DNA from: Albugo candida
Taxonomy: Eukaryota; Oomycota; Peronosporomycetes; Albuginales; Albuginaceae
Reading direction: 5' to 3'
Assembly: GCA_905220665.1 (NCBI GenBank)
Contig: CAJNAR010000152.1
Coordinates: 930,001 to 994,000 of the forward strand
Length of the DNA stretch: 64,000 bases
Below, piece by piece: positions 20,184-32,500 of this stretch (position 1 is its first letter; the number at the start of each line of letters is the position of its first letter). The notes below the pieces were generated by a model. That model did no database searches. It was not told where the DNA came from and saw nothing but the letters and a program-made list of their open reading frames with translations. Made by a program: the position numbers and the translations under genes.

Positions 20184-23100
20184 TTATTGACTGCTGTCCA
20201 AAGCGGCTTGCAAGATAAATTCGAGCGATGTTGAAGCTACGACGATAGAATCGATTGTTTGGACAGTTTGAGCGTACAGCTGCTGAAAATCTTCAAGTTT
20301 TTGCTGGCAGCTTGAAATCCAAATGACCCCTGTCTGAGTGATACGAATGTAGCAAGGAAGTACACGATGGATGTACTGTCGATAGTATGAGCCACGGCGC
20401 TTTCGAGTCCATCCAACATATTCGATATGGATAATACGATACTCTTCACTTCGGCCAAACTGGTTGCTGGGGGTCAACTGAAGTCCTTGAGGACAAAAAT
20501 TCAAGTGTTCTACGAGAGCACTTTCGAAAACACGCTGCTGTTGCTGGTCTTGCATTGCGATAAATATTGGACACAGGATCGGATGCATGTTCAAATTTGG
20601 TGAAATTCCGTAAGCGGGTACTTGGAGAAAATCGAGGCTCAATTGTTTCGCCCGTCGAGATAAACCAAGAATAAAGTCTTCCACCATGGAACTGCAACAC
20701 ACCATCCATTGTAATTCGATATGATAGCATTGTGTGCTGGATAGTTCAGTGTCCAGCTTTAGCAAGATCCAATTTTGCCTACGTTTTTACAAAGCGATCT
20801 TTTGAGCGTTTATTGCAAATCAGTATGAATCCACAACTGTACCGAGTCATAGTGTCATTTGAATGCAGAGGGATCTTGACCACTTGTTGACGCACTCGTT
20901 CAAAAGCGTCCTTGCCACTTGTACTCATACCAGCTCTCCATCCTACTCGAGTTTGAATTGTTGGAAACGTCGATGAATTGCCTGCTCTTGATTTGAGATA
21001 GTCATGAAATTTGGAAAATCGCTCCGTGTATTCTAGGATAGATTCTGAGCAAAGAATTAGTATCTTGTGCTTCTAATGCATCCTCAGAGATAGATATTCG
21101 TCTTACCTGCCCCAAATGGCGGCGGAAGGATGCAATACGTGATGCGTTTATACTTGATCACTTCGCTCATCTCATCATAATAGCCACATATCAGTTGGTC
21201 GAGATAGTTCCACGAGTATTCACTCCTAGAATATTTTCGGAATTCCTGGGTCGCTGCGAGAAATTTCTCGCAGACAGGTGACCATAATGAGTAGCGATAC
21301 TCCATGATATCGACGTCTGAAAGAGCCACGGCTCGTTGCTGATACCGTTTCACATCAATCGTTTGAGCTTCTTGATTATACGTTATCTCATGTATTCGAT
21401 GCCCCATACTCAAGCGAAATACACTATCCTGCTTCTCGTTGGCAGCAGCGCCATCCACAATATTTTGAAAGGGAGAAATGCCTTCTTTTGTGACAAGTTG
21501 AAAATCCTGTGAAAAGCGCTGAGCGATCATCTCCATTACTAGCTCACGATAATCCTGATATGTCTCTCCGCTCTGTTCGTCACGCTCTGGTAAAGTGATA
21601 CTGTAAAATGACTCCGTGTAGTGCGCTTTCAGCTCCTTTGGACTTGGAAAGTAGTCGGTTGTGAGAGGTAATAGAGCTGGGAAGACTAAACTTTTCCACT
21701 GAAATGTCGTCCGAACAAGCTTGAATGGATCTCTTTTGTTATAGAGCTGACTCCAGCGCCGATGGTTGCTGGTGAGTTGCTTATATAAATCGGCATGCGA
21801 ACGAAATAAACTGTCGCTGGTAACACCGTCGATTTTGTAACTATTTCCATAGCTGCTACCATACACTCCGCCTAATCCGATTGAGTGGTCCAAAAGTTCC
21901 GCATTCGGCAAGGAGCCAAAAGCAGATTGCCTTCCATTAGTATCGTCATTTCTATATTTCAGTGCGCCTTTGCCAAGAGCTGCTGGTGATATCGAAAGCG
22001 CCAAAATACTCTCAGAGTAAGGGTGCGGTGATGGACCTTCATTTAGGATGCTTTCATTTCCTGGATGGTGCGAGTGATATTGATCACCTCCTTCCGTGCA
22101 GTAGTTCTCATAAATACTACTTCCAGCACTTGCAGCTACACTATGGCCAGGAGATCCACAATAGCTACCATGATGTACTCTCCTCCGTTGCGTATCTGCC
22201 ACGGAATGAGTACTTGCTCGCATGCCAAGTGTGAGATGTGGGACATTGACAGCAGTAGTACCATGTGATTTTGCTCCCGAATTTGGGCGTTGTGGTGGCG
22301 ATATCAATAAACGATCGTGGTCAGGAGTTTTCGGCGTTTGTAGAAAGAAATAGCCTTCCTTTCCCTCACAGTGCTGAAATATCTGATCATCATATCGCTG
22401 GAATCGCTGAAGCAATGACGTGTTATCCGGAGGCGCGTAGTTATTTGGAGACATCAAAGAGGCTAGTGCAGATATATCGTCGTCATTCAAGTCGATGGAT
22501 GGTGCTCTTGCTCTCAAAAAGTCTTCTTGAGCTTCTTTAACCTGCCATATGGCACTAATTCCATCAAAGCGCACGTCCTGATTCGACTTGTGCAAGGAAT
22601 TATCTGAGTATGCAATCTTCTCTATCGAGTCGTAAACTGATTTGAACTCGAAATCCGGGTGATCCTCGCTCGAGTGATGGAGATCTAGTAAATATTCCAA
22701 TGAATGCGGTAACTGGGAGGATTTCAGATTCCTGATCATTTCTTTCTTCTTCATCATTCGACATAATGGAAGTGGCTCGAAACATCTATCTTGCATCGGT
22801 GAGCAGATATCACAATTCTCCGATAAATCATCATCAAGTCGGCAAGGATGGGATTGTAAAATGTCTTGTACAAATGTTACCGGTATCCATAATGGAACTA
22901 CATGAGACGCCGGTTTCTCAAGTCGTCGGCAGCAATGCTTACACAGCTGTTGATTTCGTGGAAACGACATAGAGGTTACGGTGGGATGTACATCATGGAG
23001 TGTATCCATGGAGCCCGTCCTTGATCTTCTCACTTGTGATACCGACTTAATAATTGCTTGATTTCCAGCACAGCTGCAGTAGTTGTTGTGCATTTGACTG

Positions 23101-24983
23101 GAGCTTGTGATGTTTGAGTCATCTTGTGTTTCTTTCGTGGTTGGGAAGGGATCAGTAGCAGCAACAGGCTGTTTGAATATGAATAGAGGACACCGATGCA
23201 ATGGAGGAGAAGATAGGCAAATTATATCGATTCCGATCCCGTGATCCATCATTCGTTGTTCAGTGATCTCAGATAATTGTTTGTTCACTTTGAAAATCCC
23301 ATTTCCTGCTGTAGCAATAACAACATTCTGTCCCGTGCGAGCAAGATGGCGATCGATGTGATGCTTATCAAAAATATTGAGCACAATATTAATCGCTTCG
23401 AGTAGATTGCCATCTTGTGCATTTGAGGGTACTCCGTCACGAGCATTTTGTTGTGACTGAGGATTCAAAGTGGTGGCTGATTGATTCTTCCAAAACTTTG
23501 GGGATCGCCACCCACAAACTCGAGGATAATCATTCAATTCACATTTCAGCCTCACAAGCAGAGGCTGAACATCGGTGATAGTACTATCGAACACAACGAC
23601 TTTGTAGAAATCTTGATACTTGCGATTTTCTTCATCAACGCAAATGGGCAAAGATGCTACAGCAGGTCTGTCGGAAGCCGTGGTGGTGCAGCGTATTTCT
23701 GGATTATGATGCACATCTTGTGAGTTCGCACGTTGAATCTCCTTCTTCTTTAAGGCAACATTTTCATTTTTGAATAGTGACCTGGAAGACTTCTGAAAAG
23801 CATTTTCAGCGCTACTTTCATTCCCTTCTGTTTCATCTTCTGGATAGTAACTTCGAGCGAAGAAAAGAATCGTCAAACTATGAGACACTTTGTGTCGAAT
23901 CCATTTCTGTAAAACATGATGAACTACATTTACCAGGATTTCTAGATACATGTAGCCAGAATTTGCGAGATCCCATAGCTCCGGGCTGATTTGGATCAGC
24001 CACATGACACGCGAGGTTTTTGATCTTAAAGAAAGCTTCGTGCGCTCTGAAATAACGCCACTCACGACCTGTTCTTCATTTTTTGACGCATGAACGTCCA
24101 TGACTTGCCAACGTGTACCATGAACGCGAACATTCTTCCCCACCGAAACGGGCTTCCCGGTCACTGAACGTTTCAAATACCATAAATCTCGACGCGAAAT
24201 GAATTGGTCTTTGAGTGAAATTTCTACAAACTCTGCTTCTACTTGATTTTTTGGTACAAAACGAATGACGACATCTTTGAATGGTTGCAGATTGAAGAAA
24301 GTAGCGATTTCTTTCAAAATGCTAACTTGCACCTTTCCCTTTAGCGTCAAAGTATGTGTGTTGTGCGGTATTTCCAGCAGCAAATGATTACGTGGGTCTT
24401 TTTCCGCTTGATTGTGAAGCGATGGATAAGGAAAAGCGTTTTTACGTCGCGAAGAATCTGTACGTGCCTTTGTTCCTCCAGAATTCATGATACTATTCGT
24501 AGTGCTATTTTGATTTGTTGAATGACTGGATCCGATGCAATTTGTGCTTGTTCCACACGGTAGATCGTCTTCCGAATTGCTTCTTACATATTCGTCTGAC
24601 GGATGAAACACCTCAATGACATATTCATTCCAGGGAATCTCTTTGAGAATAGAAAAATGTTCAGGACTTAGAATTATCTCCTGACCAGAATGAAACTCGT
24701 GGCCGTGAACATGTAAATTGAAAACGCCTGCTGTTATTTGTGCGTTTGAATACTTGTACGAGCCACAAGACGTCTGTTTATCTTCGTGCAGCACAGGTTT
24801 GGTATAAGTTGGTAACGCATCCAATTGTGAGCTGTGCCCTTGTCTGTCAATTTTCGGTACTGGCTGGAACGCGTTAGACGAACAGTCGTCAGTCTTCCCT
24901 GGATTTCGAGAATCGCTTCCGTCCGCGCCCTGCGCCGTCAACTTGGTTCTAGTTCTTTTTTTCCGATCCCAACGTCGACTCAT
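20184..24983 (-). CDS. Iml1/DEPDC5 homologue, GATOR1/SEACIT subunit
   Basis: Exons 24983-21107, 21044-20843 and 20778-20184 join in frame across 62- and 64-nt introns, giving 1,557 residues, close to human DEPDC5. The N-terminal region (FNLHVHGHEFHSGQEIIL) and the vWA-like region after it (MWLIQISPELWDLANSGYMY, LTILFFARSYY) match Iml1; the C-terminal domain begins at LKLDTELSSTQCYHIELQW. Iml1 is the Rag-GTPase GAP subunit of GATOR1, which restrains TORC1 when amino acids are scarce, at the vacuole/lysosome. Between ERFSKFHDYL and the C-terminal domain there are only about 55 residues, so the usual DEP domain seems missing or much reduced. Confidence 0.9.
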
Positions 24984-25366
24984 GCTGATAAGTCGATTTT
25001 ATCCAATCCGACTCTGTCAGCATAGCGCTGAGGATGAGAATCCATGTGTAAGCGCATCACTATCAGCCGTGTAAGGGTGATGTATCGCGCTACTTTTATA
25101 CAAGCCGCGTGGTTTGGTGAAGCAGTGGTAGATGTTACACGATTAATCCGCACACTTAATAGCATGATTATTATCTGAATAGAAAATTATTGCTTCAGTT
25201 CTCAAGATAATCTGCTTTCGCTATTCATTTATCCGCAGTTTTTAGTGAACAAAGAAACGAAAAGCTTTTGCACCGTAACACGGCGCCATTTCAGGGAATG
25301 ATATTCCAAATGGGAGGACAGTATACTTTCGTACACTTTCTGTCACGGTATACGCCACCTGAGTGA
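24984..25366. other. Divergent intergenic region
   Basis: About 380 bp between divergent starts (DEPDC5 homologue and the plus-strand coiled-coil gene). It presumably holds both promoters; no clear motif seen. Confidence 0.6.
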
Positions 25367-26729
25367 ATGGAAAGACAAATGTGGCCTGCAGAGTTGCTTC
25401 AGGAGCTGCGAATGACTCTACTATTGCTCAATGCAAGCGTTCAGCTGCAATACCTGCAAACATTTAAGCGATGCGACGAATTGAGTTTGCTTCTACAATT
25501 TATAAAAAATAACGAGAAGGCTCAGATTTCCGCTCTACAAGCCAAGGAATTGTTGGCAAGGAAGAAACGCATAGAAGAAGAGAAATTTCAGCATGCATTG
25601 CGGTCAGCTGTTGAACGGGCGCAGAATATACGAAAGAAATTCCACAGCGACCAAACTAGCAAAGGTAAACAGACGGCACTACGTGATTTTTCAGAAACGA
25701 AAGCCGTAGAAGAGCGAAATACTCTGCCGAGTGACACGGCAGTAAGTTGCAACGCAATGGGCAGCTCGGAGGTTAATGAAATATCAGGCATTGTAAAGCT
25801 CAGAATTCCGTCAAAAATGAATGCTTTGATAAACGAATACGAGAGCAAGACGGCTAATAAACCCATGCAGCAACTTCGGGCTCGTTTTATACGGCAACTA
25901 ACTTGGGATACTTCGCATCTAAATGGTGCTGACAATGTGGAGATTACTCAACAGCATTTGCAGGAGGTTCTAAGAATGAAAATCCAGCACCTTACCGTTC
26001 TTTTGCAGACGAAGGTCGATTCGAAAACTTTGAAAAATGCTTTACAAGGCGACAAAGCGTCTAAAATATTTCCTACTTACCAGAGACTGGAGCAGGTTTG
26101 ACGGTAATCCGATCATTTGCCAAGGAGCTCATCATTGATTTCATAGGCAAAAACACTTTCCAAGCAGCTGGGAAATCAAGTCCATGGTTTGGCGAATCGG
26201 ATTGCTCGACGACCTGTGTTGTCAACGGTATGGCTATTGTATTGTCTGGCTCAGCATGAGACGTATCCAAGTTGTATTATAGGTAGCTCGAGACCATCTA
26301 GAAAAGCAGCTTGCTGCACTTCGTGAATGTGAGGATACAGAAGTTGATCATAACGAGGCCAAAATGCTGTTCTCACAATTACAAGCAAACGGGGCTTTGG
26401 CAGAAGAATCAAAAAATCAAATATCTGAGAAATTACAGTCTTTTGTGGCCGATGATTGCTATGGATCAAGTTTGACACTTTCAGAATTGGAGAAAACATG
26501 TCCCATCAATATTGATGATGTAGTTGCGAGAGAAGTTGGTCAAGCTGTGTACGATCTCCTTATGTCTACAAAAGTCAAGCTGAATGAAAGCACCAACACT
26601 CTCTTGTCAGAATTGGATCGGCGAAATGTACTGCTTATCTGTCAGCTGGCGGATTCTTTGGTCGGGTGCAAAGGGAAGAGGATACGTTCTTTGATTGATA
26701 AAACACAATCCGACATCGATGTATGCTAA
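25367..26729 (+). CDS. Coiled-coil protein, unrecognised
   Basis: Exons 25367-26095, 26147-26227 and 26283-26729 splice in frame across 51- and 55-nt introns to give 418 residues. The sequence is helical: an N-terminal segment (LQELRMTLLLLNASVQLQYL), a basic coiled coil (KELLARKKRIEEEKFQHAL), a conserved-looking region around RFIRQLTWDTSHLNG, and a C-terminal helical part (VAREVGQAVYDLLMSTKV). There is no catalytic motif, signal peptide or membrane segment. I do not recognise the family; a cytoskeletal or flagellar role would be a guess. It converges with the LUC7 gene, with stops about 120 bp apart. Confidence 0.75.
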
Positions 26730-26850
26730 GCAAGATATTGATTGCATCCATTATATAGTAAATCATTCAGTAGAAGCGTTGCAAATGCGTTGTCTTACAC
26801 AAAGCTTTTGTACCATTGTGGAGTTTGATATCACTGCTTCATATTTGTAA

Positions 26851-28111
26851 TCAATGATGTCGAGATGGGCTTCGACTTCGACTCTGACTTTCGCTGCGAC
26901 TTTCGCTGTGGCTTCGCGATCGTCGATGACGACGCCGACTGTGATGGCAATCTCGATGACGGTTTCGATCTCGGTCTCGTTTTGGATCTCGGCGATCTTG
27001 GTCTCGTTCTCGGTTCCAGCCTCGTTCACGTTGACCTCGGTCACGTTGACTTCGATCTGGATTTCTCAACCGATCCCGTCCGTGACCATGCGATCGACCA
27101 GAATGCTCGTCAGGTCTACATATTGAGATTCTTTCAGCACAATGTTCCGATGAGTCAATACTAAGTACGAGCCTACCGTCTTGATATAGAACGAGAATGA
27201 CGATCTTCAAGCTTTGATTTTGGAGCTTCTTTAACTTCCTGGATGCATGGTTCCATAACTGTGTCTTCTTTTTTTTCAACAACTTCGACTGGCGGAGGAT
27301 TCGTAGATTGACGGCGCTGTTGTTGACGCAACTCGGCGATTTCTTCGACCTTCTTTCGAATTTGTAGATATCCTAAGTGCAATTTACCACCAAAGTGATT
27401 TGCTAATCGACGATCACTATCAAAAATGCTTAAGAAAGCGCCACAAACATCACAAACACGCAGTTTTTGATTTACATCTGTACTGGCTAATGGATTTCTT
27501 GGTAGTAATTCCGATAGCCCCGGTGTTTTTATTTCTAATCCTCCTTTCCTATAATCAGGAGGACGAATTCCAACTCCTTGAACTGATCGGAGCATGGCAT
27601 TGGCTTGTGCATCAGCTTTTTTCTGCTTGAGATCTTCCACTTTTTCCATCAATTCCATAGATAGATCTACTTGCCCCTCATTTCCGGCTTCCTCGGCCTT
27701 AAGCATAGCTTCTTGGATTTCAGCGGTAATTTCAAGTACTTCTTTGCAATTTTCAACGTCCATTAAGGATGGAGCCTTAGAACCTTCCTGTTCTTCCAAT
27801 CGTTTTTGCGCTCGGTAAATCTTTTTATCCAGATCGGATATGAATCTCAGCAACTCTCTTTCTAACTCATACTCATATCCTGAGCTTTTATTGGTATCCT
27901 TTTCATATTTTGTTCGTAAATTTGATAGATGTAACTTCGGACATTCTCCCAAATCCATCTTTGTATTTTGAAATAATTCATGTGGGCATAGTCCGCACAA
28001 GAAATACTTACAGACACGTCTGTCTCTGTAATCTCTTATTTCGTCATTCGGTTTATCTCCGTCGCGATTTCTCCCCATTAACTCATCGAGCAGTGCACGT
28101 TGCGCATCCAT
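26851..28111 (-). CDS. LUC7-like U1 snRNP splicing factor
   Basis: Exons 28111-27177 and 27115-26851 join across a 61-nt intron to give 399 residues. The N-terminus MDAQRALLDELMGRNRDGD is the LUC7 opening. A CCCH finger follows (VCKYFLCGLCPHELF ... LGECPKLH), then a coiled coil, then a C2H2-type finger (RVCDVCGAFLSIFDSDRR ... NHFGGKLHLGY). The second exon is an Arg/Ser/Asp/Glu-rich tail (RDRNRHRDC, SESRSESQSRSRS), as in metazoan LUC7L proteins. LUC7 proteins sit in U1 snRNP and influence 5' splice-site choice. The frame change at the intron is required, because the unspliced reading stops directly after the finger region. Confidence 0.95.
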
Positions 28112-28575
28112 TCTAAGGGTTTGTTTCCTTTTGATTCAATGGTGCAGCAGCGTACCTTATACACTTCCGTTGCCTAGATGCGAACTTACGTTATGTTCGA
28201 CTTGAATTTACAGGATGATACATACTGTTGATCAGATGCTTGCAATTGTGAAGTAGATATGATAAACAGGGCACAGGAATTGAGGTAGTATCAAGAATAG
28301 GACCAGTTCGGTAAAAAGGTCATTCTGTGCACATAATCGCTGAAGTTACGCAGCAATTTTTTTTTATTGTAACTTTTTCACAATTAGATAATTCCGTCCA
28401 ACTGGTAAATAGCGCCGCGTTGTATTGCAACGTATTGTGTCTCGAAATCACATCCAAAGCATTAGAACTTTCAAAAACGTCATCGGAATTATCTCATTAA
28501 TGTCAAGTTAGATATCTACGAGCATTCAGATATTATCCAATCGTGTTGGAGGAAGCGTATAATCAGGAAATAAAT
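28112..28575. other. Divergent intergenic region
   Basis: About 460 bp between the LUC7 and YIPF6-like start codons. AT-rich, with a T-run near 28350. No open frame or repeat of note. Confidence 0.6.
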
Positions 28576-29477
28576 ATGAAAGACCAAGTCGAGACAAATC
28601 CATCTTCGGGCATGCTGACAAATATCGAGAATACCCTTGATGAGCCAGTATCAGTGACAATAGTATGTACATGAAAATTGAAAAACAGATGTGATTATAG
28701 CCGTAATGCTCACACATATGAACGAATTTTTCAGTTGCGGGATGTGAATTTGGTGGCAGGCAAGCTAAAGGTAGTCTTAATGCCAAGGAATACATCCGAC
28801 GATACTTTGAAGGCGCTTCGAGACTGTACGTGTAGACAGCTTTGACTCTGTTGACTATTAACAGAGTATTGATTCTCCTGTAGGGGATCTTTGGGGTCCA
28901 CTTATGCTCTGTCTATCATTGTCCATGTAGGAAGAGCGTAGTACTCGTTTACAACTGCTTGACTTACATCTCTCTGATTAGTATGCTGAGTTTTACTGCA
29001 CCGTTGGATCAATCGGCTATGGTTTTCACTGGCGTGTTCGTGGTCGTTTGGGTCGGCGCAGCTATAGTTACGATCAATGCTCAGCTTCTTGGAAGTGCAA
29101 TGTCAGTTCACATGGAAACGATCACTTTTATGATTTCATGATTTTTTTTCTATTTGAAGCTCCTTTTTCCAGAGCATATGCGTTCTGGGTTATTGTATTT
29201 TCCCGTTGAATATCGCGACTCTGGTATGCATGCTTCTCCGTGCGATTGCATCGCACTTGATCATACGGTTAATGATCGTGACGGTGGGATTTCTATGGTC
29301 AACTCGAGGTAGCCTAATTCGACAGCATCACGCATTTGAATTGTTTTACGAGATACTGTTTCTTTTGTAGCGTCAGTCGTGTTCATGTCCAAAATGGTTC
29401 CTCCGAATCGGAAAGCACTTACCGTGTATCCCGTGTTGCTATTTTATATGTTCATCTCGTGGATGGTTCTTATACAA
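28576..29477 (+). CDS. YIPF6-like Yip1-family Golgi membrane protein
   Basis: Six small exons join in frame: 28576-28662, 28735-28825, 28884-28926, 28982-29101, 29160-29308 and 29371-29477, giving 198 residues. The order RDVNLVAGKLKVVLMPRN, DWDLWGPLMLCLSLS, INAQLLG, SFFQSICVLGYCIFPLN and PPNRKALTVYPVLLFY follows YIPF6 almost block by block. Five membrane segments are visible. The family binds Rab GTPases and works in ER-Golgi and Golgi transport. The exon 4/5 junction was decided by recovering SFFQ, which an acceptor 10 nt downstream would lose. Confidence 0.92.
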
Positions 29478-29557
29478 TAATGCAACGCTAGTATTACGTA
29501 CAGTGTCATGCTTTGCACATAGAGTACAATGCTGTAGAAATGATTGCTCCCATTCAA

Positions 29558-32500
29558 TCATTTGGATGTACGTTCTGTATGAGCAGCGGCATTCTTTTTG
29601 CTTTGGAATTTTGTACGTTTTCGCTTCAGCCGAATTTGAGGGATGCTAGTATCTTCAAGTTGATTTTCGTCTTGACCGACATTATCAGGCTTAATTTCTT
29701 CAGTCTCATCTCGTGACTGGTCGATGCTTTTGTCTACTGCAAAGTGTGAGTTCTCATTTATCTCTATTGCGTTTTGCTTGACTTGATTGCTCGGTGATGC
29801 TGGGGTTGAAGTGATTTTTGCATTAGTAGGCTCGTGACGTGATTTCTTTCGGTTCTTCTGGGGTGAGAAAAGCATGGTATCAAGGTCATTATCGTGCGGT
29901 TCAGATGGAAGGTCTCTTCTCCGACGTCGATTGCGCGAATCTTGAGAGCTTTTTTGCTTGATTGGTGTATTGGCCATTGCGGCTGCAACATCATCAACAG
30001 AAATTTCCATTGGCTGCAAACTGCTTCTTCGATTTGTCGAGGAAGTTGGTCCGATAGGACGTTGTGTGATGGGGCTCGCGTGAGATTGCCTGCTTTTCTG
30101 CTGAAGCTCATATTGACGCAAATCATACTCAATCTCAACAGCCATCTGAGGATCCGCACTGAGAATATCTTTCACTTCTTTTCGATACAATCTGAACAAT
30201 TGATGAGTGTAATACAATAAATATCGCATCAATGGGCTTCGTTTCGATTCCAGCTTGTGCTTGAGTCCAATCAATAAGGGCACAACATTTTCCAGGAAAT
30301 TCTTCTTGGAAAGTTTCGACAGCAACTTTCCCTTGGCCGCTGCAACTTTGGATGACACTGGTTGATCTTCTTCCAATTCGTCACCACCTTCGACATCACC
30401 ATCACCTTTGTCTTTGTCACCACTCATTTTTATACTTGGTAGACATAGCACCAGAAAGGTGTCCTTCAGAACAGCTTCTACTCCCGTGTCTGTCATCTCT
30501 GAGGGATTACTGCACAATTGCAACCGATCATCGATGACCTCTTCCAGTATCTCTGTGCACAATTGCATTGATATGCGCAGTTTCTGCTCGTCTTCCATAT
30601 GATCCAGCAAAAAATTGTATACGTACATTCGCTTCGGCAGCAATGAGGGACCCACGAGAGCGTACTTTGCCTCCACTTCAGGATCGACATTGTCAGTGGC
30701 AAATTGTTTCTGCTTGCATGCGTTGAAGACGAAAAGAAGCTCAACAAACTTGCTTGTGAACAAATGTGGCATCTTCCTCAGCATTGGTCCGCGTAAAATT
30801 TGCCGTGCCAGAGATGCTATCTCCTCACAGTCATCCACCAAACTCCGAAAAAAGTATCGATGTAACGCATCTTTCCACTTGATAAAGTCCTGTAGAATTA
30901 ACTGAGAGAATAGTAGCAGCGCATTCCGTCGAACGAGTGGACTGGAATCCAATATGGACGATCCAATTGTTGGAACGTAAATGTCGATCAGTCCCGTGTA
31001 ACGCACGCACAGATCTCCGAGTATGAGCAGTACGTTGGACCGAATCTCTTGTTCTGGGCTGGTTCGGAGCTCTCGTAACAACATCGTCACACAGCTTTTA
31101 GAAAATTCTTCGTCACGTAGACAGAGTTTGCCAAGCGTCAAAAACGCACATACGCGTACAGTTTTCGGCACCTTCACTGTGACTTCTGCAGCATCTTGTT
31201 GAGATTTGTGTAACGGGCGTAATTCGGGGGAGAGGTACAGCTGAACTATCGACTTGGTCGTGTCAGAAATGGGCAGTAAGGCTGTGTTCGATGAATCTTC
31301 GATCTAAAAACATCGATCAGTACTTTTCAGAGATGTCAAATGAACACTTGCCTTGTCACCTTCTTTATTCAAATCCAACACAACCATTTCTCCTAAACAT
31401 ACGAGCTGTTTTTCAACAAGGACAGAATTCTCGACGATAGTGTTTGGATGATATTGAGCGTGTGATTGCAGATTTTCTTCGCACAAACAAAGCAGTTTCG
31501 AACTCCAAGCGCGATTGATTTCCAGCCCTTGTTCCGAATTCGGAGCTTTTGCTTTGCACATGTGACTTAGAGCGTACACTGCATCCATAATAATGTTGAC
31601 TGGGGCTGCAAAGGTCAGTAGAGACGTCATGATACTGTCTGCGATGCGTGTAGCATCACCAGCATCCATTAGAGAAGCCAATGTGGCGATCACACGCAAT
31701 ATACGCTTTGCTCCTTCAGTGAATTCTGAACGAAGCTCGCCCTTCTGCAACATATCCCAGCAAGCCACCACCGTTTCCAAGTAATCTGTTCGTTCAGCAT
31801 CACTTTCCGGCATTACATTGTTTCCGAATCGAGTGACTTCTTCTAGAATACTCCAACCAAAATTCCAATACAAGTTCAGCATATCCGTCGAATAGTCTTT
31901 TCTTGTGATACTTAGTTTGACTGCATACATACTGACTGTGATGAGACGATGTTGGTCGACTAAGGATTGCTCAATCAGTAAGCGAATTGTCCGTTGGATA
32001 CATCGGAGCATTGAGGCATCGATATCTTTGACTAGCTGCCAGATAAAAGTTGTGCATGAAGCTTGCTGAGAAAACTCACGATACCATTGAAACATCTGCT
32101 CACAAATGACTGAATTTCCGGCTTCTAAAATGCGTTTTCGCACGCTTACTTCTGAATCAGCGCATAAGGGAAGGACTCCTGTCAGCCATATTTTTTGAGC
32201 ATTACTATTGTTGGAGTTCTTCATCAAAATATGTGTCAATGACTTGACTGTCTGAGCTCGAACGAGCACAGAAGTATCGCTGCATCGCGCTCGAAGCTGG
32301 AATAGGAGGTCCTGGTTACCCGAGTCCAGCTGGACTAGATTTGCGACAACTAGTGCCTCTAGAGCTTGTACGGCAGCCCGTCGGACTGACATTTTGTCGT
32401 CGTTCAAACTTATTCGGAACAGAGCGATCATGTCACCGTTTATCTGATTCGACTTTGGTTCTTGAGTCTTTTGATTCAACGCATTCTGTAGAGCGGAAGT

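Noticed and set aside
26854..27164. Asp/Gly-rich and Ser/Thr-rich plus-strand frames
   Set aside because: Both are antisense shadows of the Arg/Ser-rich tail of the LUC7-like gene.
31304..31323. 20-nt GT-AG intron in condensin D3
   Set aside because: Too short to splice and not a multiple of three, so it would break the frame that clearly continues.
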